In this document: positions 58,390 through 64,000 of the stretch, one piece after another
Layout of the letters: each line of letters starts with the position of its first letter
How positions within the stretch are numbered: position 1 is the first letter of the stretch
NCBI GenBank assembly: GCA_015680685.1
Contig: MNCI01007634.1
Span: 577,788 to 641,787 of the forward strand
Length of the DNA stretch: 64,000 bases
Direction: 5' to 3'
Origin: Gnetum montanum
Lineage: Eukaryota > Streptophyta > Gnetopsida > Gnetales > Gnetaceae
The notes under the pieces: generated by a model
What the model was told of the DNA's origin: nothing
What the model saw: the letters and a program-made list of their open reading frames with translations, nothing else
The model's database searches: none
Translations under genes and position numbers: made by a program

Positions 58390-59460
58390 CCTACCTAATA
58401 AGTTCTCGAAATTTGGTGGGTTCATAGTTCATATAGTTGTCCTAGGGCATACATCCCTAGGGTCTTCCTTATTTCATTATGAAGCCCATCCATGATATGA
58501 TACATTAGCCTTTCCTCAGAGAACCCATGGCCTGAGCAATTATTTAACAATGAATAGTATGTTTCTAAGGCCATGTCCAAGGGTTCATGTTGCCCTTGTT
58601 TCCACTCTTGGATTTGTCTCCTCAAGGCTGACACTCTTGCATAGGTTTGATATCTTTTAGTGAAGAGTTCTACCATTGTTGGCTAACTATAAATTGATTT
58701 TGGCTTTAAGGACCTGTACCATAGTTTTGCTTGGCCAACGAGTGTCATAGGAAAGAGCTTAAGTTTCTTCCACCCATTATCAATATTGTTCCATGCACAG
58801 GCATTATAGAAGGCTTGTAAATGATGTTGTGGATCTAAATCATGCCCTCTTGAAAACTTGGAAAAGTTATTTAAATCAAGCCTAGGAAGATGGCTTTCCT
58901 TGCAATGCTTGTGGAATATTTGAATAGCCTCTTGTATATGCATTAGGCTCTTAGTGGCTAGTAGGGGTCCATTGTCACTAGGTAGGTTATGAATTTGTGA
59001 GTTGGGATGATGTTGTCTTCGTTCATGTTGGCGTTCTTGACTTTGCTTGTGGGCTCGATTTTTATTTCCATGCCGACCCCTTGAGAGATGGTCATCCATG
59101 TCACGACCTAATGTTAAAGGAGTAGAGAAAGAGAAAGAACTGGAAGAATTGTCATGACCTTTGTAATTCTTCCAATCATCCCTAGATAAATTCCTGTTAA
59201 CCATTGAGAAGGTCCTAGGCCTTACGAGATCCCTCGTTCTATGGGATTTCCCATCCTCACTAGAGGTGCCAGAGTTGGATGACAAGAGTCCTTGAGTATA
59301 GTTGGGGTGTTCATGAACATAGGAGATCCCTTCATAAGATTGAGTACTCTAAAATTCATCTTCATCATCATATATTTTTTTGGTTCTCCAATGAATTACC
59401 TCGCTAGTTGTTGTGTTATCATAGTCTTGTGAGAGAGATGTTGTTGTGAATTTTGTGTGA
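58390..59460 (-). pseudogene. Family A gag core
   Basis: The frame 59285-58683 is open for 200 codons and continues upstream through one stop to about 59460 (SEVIHWRTKKIYDDEDEF). A basic linker precedes the capsid core: DLDPQHHLQAFYNACAWNN, KLKLFPMTLVGQAKLWYRSL, then after a stop MVELFTKRYQTYARVSALRR, DMALETYYSLL and FSEERLMYHIMDGL. That order is the retrotransposon gag domain (A-x-x-W-Y-x-x-L, F-x-x-x-Y). It needs few changes to be open, and it is the best-preserved coding part of the element. Confidence 0.85.
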
Positions 59461-59554
59461 CTTATTTGCAATTACTTTATTTCTAAAAGATATATTGTCA
59501 AGGCTTTGTTACAGAAATCATGGATGATGTAACTAATCTAAATAACTAGTACCA

Positions 59555-59572
59555 TCCTTGGCAATGGTGCCA
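59555..59572 (-). other. Primer binding site, tRNA-Asp type
   Basis: The minus strand reads TGGCACCATTGCCAAGGA, one base inside the 5' LTR. It matches the family A sites at 26716 and 33700. Confidence 0.75.
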
Positions 59573-59573
59573 A

Positions 59574-60428
59574 TGATGAGTGGAAAGGTACCCCTATACT
59601 CAACCATACGAATATGAGTGTGTACGCATGATTCGGTCAAACTCCACAAATGGACTTGTTGTGATACACGTTGATCACAGTTCGCTGTCTTCCCACCTAG
59701 ACTAGTATTTGCTTTGTCACATATGGTTTAGTCTAGAGTGAGGTGAATGATGGGATCCCAAACTAATACTACTCCTAGAGACGATGGGGAACAATCTTAA
59801 TTAAGCTAATGAAAAATGGAGAATGAAATCTATGCTAACCCTAAGTGCAATGAGCATTCATCTTTAATCATCTGTATGCATGTTGGACCTCGTGTACTAC
59901 TTCTGGGATTACCAAGTGCACATTACTTGAGCACTCCTAGATACGCTACTGGGTTACCAAGTAGTTACACTTAAATATTTGTGATTAAGTCGTACTCATT
60001 CTGCGTTAATCAATAGGAAGTGTAAATGACAATAAAGAAAATGTGAACTAAAAAGACAACAATAAATAATTAATAATTAAAGTAATTAAAAGCTAAGTGC
60101 ATGTTGCAATGATGGAGTAATCTTGATCTTTATTGTTGATCATGTGCGTGTCCAAGTATGTCACACTCGAACAAAGGTTCCATACAATTACAATCATCAC
60201 ACTGTGCGCATGTACTGGGGAAAGAACTAAAACTAACTAAAAACTGAGAAAAAGACTCTACCCTAAGACTTACCAACTACTCCTCCCTTCTTGTGCACCA
60301 AAATGTTATATTTATAGGCCTACAAAGGAATCACAATATCATGTATTTGATATTGTTATCCAGGTTGCGATATCGCGTGCCCGATATTGAGGATATGATA
60401 TCAGGGCTTGGCAAACCATGATTCATCA
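59574..60428 (-). repeat. Family A 5' LTR (minus-strand element)
   Basis: 855 bp. One intact GCGATATCGC remains (60367-60376) among eroded copies such as CAATATCATG and GATATGATATC. The TATA box on minus is at 60316-60309. Confidence 0.92.
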
Positions 60429-60433
60429 ACATT

Positions 60434-61900
60434 TAATCATACCCTCACATAAAGTAATAAGATATTCATTCAATTAAAAATTTCACTAGTTGTGCTAAGT
60501 AGATAGACTAGAATGGGATAGATAGTATAGGGAATTATGAAGAAAATAGATAGATAAATAATAGAACCTGAGATAGAGAGAAGGATAGGTAGAAGAAAAA
60601 TAGTCTAGGAAAAATAGGATTTAGAAAAATAATAGTATCCTAACATAGTGTATATTTTTGCATAGTATACAAAGCTGATAAAAGCAAACTACTATTTGAA
60701 GAACACAAATTTGATCTTAAATAGTTAGTAGGTTTAATGTTGTAGCTTGGTTACATGTAGAAGCATATAGCGAAGCTTCTATTAACAAGATATAGAAACT
60801 AATATCTTTCTAGATTAGATAGAATATAGGCACCATTTTTGTAGATACTGAACCACCATAAAAAGTACTCTTCTAATTGAGAGAGAACTTTGTATCTTTG
60901 GAGTTTAGAAGATGATGAAGAACTAGATCACTCTCATGAATCTCTTTTATTCTAATATGTTTAGAATGATAACTTTGAATATCTTCTTGATATTAATGTA
61001 GATTTTGAAAAACATCTTTTGATTGTTCTTTAGAAGTAGACTTCATTAGCATTCAAGGTAGTGGTTCTTTAATGTTAGTATGAAAAACTAGAGAAGAGAT
61101 GGCTTTCTTGATGTCAATTTTGTATGTTATTTATGTTTGACATAGAGAGATTATTTGTTAACTATTAAGTGTATTTGATGTTTAGTTAATAAGATGTTAC
61201 ATGAAATGTTATGATGTGCATCAATTATAAAATATTATTTATGAAAATAAAAAGTATTTTCATGTAATTTCATGTTAACCATCTTCATATTATTAATAGT
61301 TATGAAATTGAAATTATGTAATGAAGTTAAGAAATTGATTATTATTTTAACCTGTCTTGTTAACAATAAGTGATTAAGAGAGGATTAGAATAAAAATTTA
61401 ACAGTGATGTTAACCATGATTAGTTATAAGAATTAGTAGACATTTACTACTTAGAAAGTGTGAAACAAGTATGAATGACATATGATGTTGAATTATTATG
61501 ATGTGTTATAGTTCATTTCATATAATTATTATGCATTGTAATGATTATAGCAGATGATGTAGGGAATCAATGTTAGTTCATCCATTAGTCATCATTTCCT
61601 AATGATAATAGATAGTGAAAGGAAAATGTAATGCATGTTTCTAATAAGTACTAGTAGATGTACACCACTTAAAAGAAAGTGGAAAATAAAAAAAAATTTG
61701 GATGCCTAAGCATCTAATGTTAGTCTAATTGTAATGAACCTTCAAGTACTTGAATGAAAAAGATAAAATATTTTCATCTTTTTAGGCAAGGATATGTTAA
61801 GTTCTCCAAAGCCTAAGTCAATAAACTTGATATTAGAGATCGACTATTTGATTAAGTCTATTAGATTTGTAGTGATACTTGAGTTTTTAGGATAAAAAGG
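60434..61900. other. AT-rich host sequence of the insertion, no recognised domain
   Basis: This continues the sequence interrupted at 53500. If it belongs to the Ty3 remnant at 61900-63760, its pol should lie here on the minus strand, but I recognise no RT motif. Confidence 0.4.
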
Positions 61901-63760
61901 TGTTTTAGGCTTGCAAATAGATTTGAGTTTAATATTAGTTAGTTTTCCACTAAGCTAATAAGGTCAAGCTTCTTGTTCTAAGTGAGAAATACTTGGAATC
62001 TATTTAACCACTAAGATGATTATCTCATGGTTATGAATAGGAAAGTATATCTCTTAATGTGTTGGAGAAGACATAGCTTGATGTTGAGCTAGCCAAGAAT
62101 GTCATAGTATTCTATTGACATTGGGATATCCATGTATGATCATGAAAAGAGCTTTAGAATATAGAGAATCACCTACCATAAATGGTAACTTAATGAAACC
62201 TATGAATTCTACTTGTATGCTATAAAAAAAGCAAGGTTAGTATCGTTTTTTATAAAATCTACTTAATTATGGAGGCTTAGATGCTTGATAATAGGCCATG
62301 TGATCATGTTAGATCCAACATCATCATCAATATGTATCAGTGGAATTGAAGCTTTAGGTGATACCTTAATGATGATGTACAGTGATAGGTAATAGATATC
62401 TCTTATCTTCATGTCAATCTTAATGTTCTCATCATGAAAGGTTACATTGTCTAATCCATAATGAAAGACTTGGAGAAAGGAAGATATAGCTTTCATCTGA
62501 GCAAGACTATCACTTAGGACTACGATCCTCTTAAGAACATCATATAATATAACATGATGCTCTTTAGAGATTATCACAAGATCATATAAAGACAAGTTTG
62601 TGCCTTTATAATGGAAAATCATGGCCATTTACTCCAAGATCTTATTATTCATAGGCTGAGATGCTTGCATAGTAGGTGCTACCATAATTGGCTATATAGG
62701 ATTGGATAAAGGTGAGAGGTTGTTTGAAGAAGCAGTTTCCTTTTGTTGCTAAAAAGAAACCTTCTTGAATGCTTTAGAATGTTTTTTTTTTATGTATTAC
62801 TAGCCTTCTTCTTCTATTTAGATAGTTGTGATTCATTGATCTACTAGACATAGGTAAGGATTCTTATTTGAGATGATGGAAAAGGATGAGTGAATGTCTA
62901 AGATATATTAGGTGAAGGACTATCTTAATATTTTGTGTAATAGAAAATAGGTTTGGAATAGGAACAATGCATAGGTTGGGTAGTAGGAGTGAAATGATGG
63001 GGTTAAGTAAGATGAACATGATAAGAAAGTCAAAAAGAGTGGTTTGATTTTAAGGGCATAGTGATATAGTCAAACCAACAAAATACATAAGATTTTTGCT
63101 ATCATGAAGATGGCTGTTAATGATACTTGTAGTCAGATCAACGAATGATGTAAGATTCTTTAAGTGGAGAATTACAATACTTATATTTAGACTTGAAAGC
63201 TAAAATTATGCCTTCATCTCCCAAGGGCTTCTGAAATACCTCCATCTATTGATTATCTAGATGCATAGTAGATGGATCACTCTCTACCAGTATTGTATCC
63301 TTATCTATGAGATCTTGGATGTCATCTTTTAGATTCTTGCATTTATCTATATCATGTCTAGTAGTTTCATAATAGTAGTAGTATTTCTAGTAGTCATATG
63401 ACTTAGGCATCTTAGCATTACATTTTTTTTCTCTGAGAAGGATCTATAATTATAAGTTGTATGTGACAATAGTGTATTCTCACTTGATTAGAGACTAGTT
63501 TCTTCTTAAGATGACCATCCCTAAGAAGATTGTTTAGAATTAGAGAATACCTTATTGGTATCTTGGTATACTAGTCTATACTCCTTTGAGGGTTGCATCA
63601 CTAAGAAAAAGATGAAGTAGCTAAGGAAGAAGTTTTTTTATTCCTAAGAGAAAGAAGAAACATCTTGAGAGGTTGGTTGTTCCTTCACTTGCTTTGCAGC
63701 CTTGTTAGCCTTATTATAGATTGATAGGAATTCCTAGTTACTACATTGAATAGAAGGAAA
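61900..63760 (-). pseudogene. Remnant of another Ty3 element: gag zinc region and protease (Tat/Ogre-like)
   Basis: Minus frames: YYYYYETTRHDIDKCKNLKD then DIQDLIDKD (about 63385-63300) match the Y-H-x-x-x-G-H-x-T-x-x-C...I-Q-x-L-I-D gag zinc region of Tat/Ogre-like elements. The 121-codon frame 62628-62263 reads VTFHDENIKID and IPLIHIDDDVGSNMITW, where the protease D-x-G-S is expected. EFIGFIKLPFMVGDSLYSKA and HSWLAQHQAMSSPTH (about 62195-62060) match the following flap and G-R-P-W-x-H-x-x-x-A-V-P-S-T-x-H block. It is dead. No LTR was found. Confidence 0.65.
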
Positions 63761-63768
63761 GTGTTGGC

Positions 63769-64000
63769 GACCATTTGGAACGCGACCGCCAACGAGTGTC
63801 CTCAAACAGGATTTAGGTGCCTGCTGGTCTCTAGCAACACCAAGGCCCAGATACCTCCAAATAGACTCAGTAGTTAATGTGAGTATGTGTGTGTGCTGTT
63901 GTGGTGTGCGGTTGTGAAAAATGAAATGATTGTGTTGTCTGTAAACTACAAATGACTTCCTTTAAAGAGATTCAGCCAACTTTGCTAAGTACTGTGAGTT
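63769..64000. other. Compositionally distinct right edge, unknown
   Basis: From TGTTGGCGACC (63769-63770 onward) the sequence becomes more GC-balanced. A GTTGGCG...CGCCAAC inverted pair lies at about 63770-63796, and TGTGTGTG follows at 63889. It could be the start of another LTR (TG end) or the 5' LTR edge of the Ty3 remnant. The window ends before this can be decided. Confidence 0.3.

Larger units (their letters stand above)
53506..60428 (-). mobile_element. Family A non-autonomous Ty3 element: gag plus extra ORF, no pol (target duplication ACATT)
   Basis: 6923 bp on the minus strand. LTRs 59574-60428 (5') and 53506-54359 (3') share TGATGA/TCATCA ends. ACATT flanks both sides (53501-53505, 60429-60433). 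The primer site and polypurine tract match the family A element at 25907. It contains gag with a knuckle-like motif, a Pro-rich region, about 2.4 kb without a recognised domain, then an extra ORF. I find no protease, RT, RNase H or integrase motif, so movement would have needed proteins from a relative. Confidence 0.92.

Overview
The window looks like a stretch of a large, repeat-rich plant nuclear genome. It is AT-rich. It holds one interrupted, intron-containing gene and is otherwise almost entirely layered, decayed retroelements: LINEs of three kinds, a tRNA-derived SINE, a Tourist-like MITE, one Ty1/copia element and several Ty3/gypsy elements. A gymnosperm or another seed plant with a big genome fits best, because of the old nested LTR elements, multi-kb introns and a LINE unlike the usual angiosperm L1 type. 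The species cannot be fixed from the sequence. No bacterial operons, CRISPR arrays or rRNA genes are present. There is one 284-base assembly gap (5950-6233) and one stray N (34013).

Layout. 1-3160: a decayed LINE on the minus strand (ORF1, endonuclease, reverse transcriptase). 3161-14850: mostly unassigned AT-rich DNA with a GC-rich island beside the gap, a 259-bp MITE, a LINE endonuclease joined to a coiled-coil frame, and two RTE-type LINE fragments. 14862-21312: the only gene I can support, a PWWP-domain protein gene on the plus strand. Seven exons have consistent splice phases. Its 5-kb intron is filled by an L1-like LINE with local duplications. 21313-25900: intergenic, with a SINE, a possible solo LTR and a faint LINE ORF1.

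25907-47022 is a nest. A Ty3 element of 'family A' (LTRs TGATGA...TCATCA, tRNA-Asp-type primer site, pol but a deleted gag) lies at 25907-33698. It is followed without a break by a second, truncated copy of its own leader and gag start (to 34183). That abuts a truncated minus-strand copia element (34184-47022). A minus-strand chromovirus sits inside the copia integrase (36493-43141, target duplication ATAAT). A family A solo LTR sits inside the copia gag (45315-46173, target duplication CTAAG), within one copy of an older tandem duplication.

47023-53500 is mostly unassigned. At 53506-60428 there is a complete minus-strand family A element with target duplication ACATT. It carries gag and a second ORF but no recognisable pol, so it looks like a non-autonomous partner of the pol-bearing copy. 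Its host continues at 60434-63760 as a decayed gag/protease remnant of another Ty3 element. The last 225 bases are of unknown nature.

The most unusual signal is regulatory. Family A LTRs carry, just upstream of the TATA box, an array of the perfect palindrome GCGATATCGC, arranged partly in pairs that form a larger palindrome. The array decays from copy to copy mainly by CG to TG/CA changes. A similar palindrome plus TATA arrangement recurs inside the pol-less element, upstream of a splice acceptor and the start of its second ORF, which suggests a second, internal promoter.
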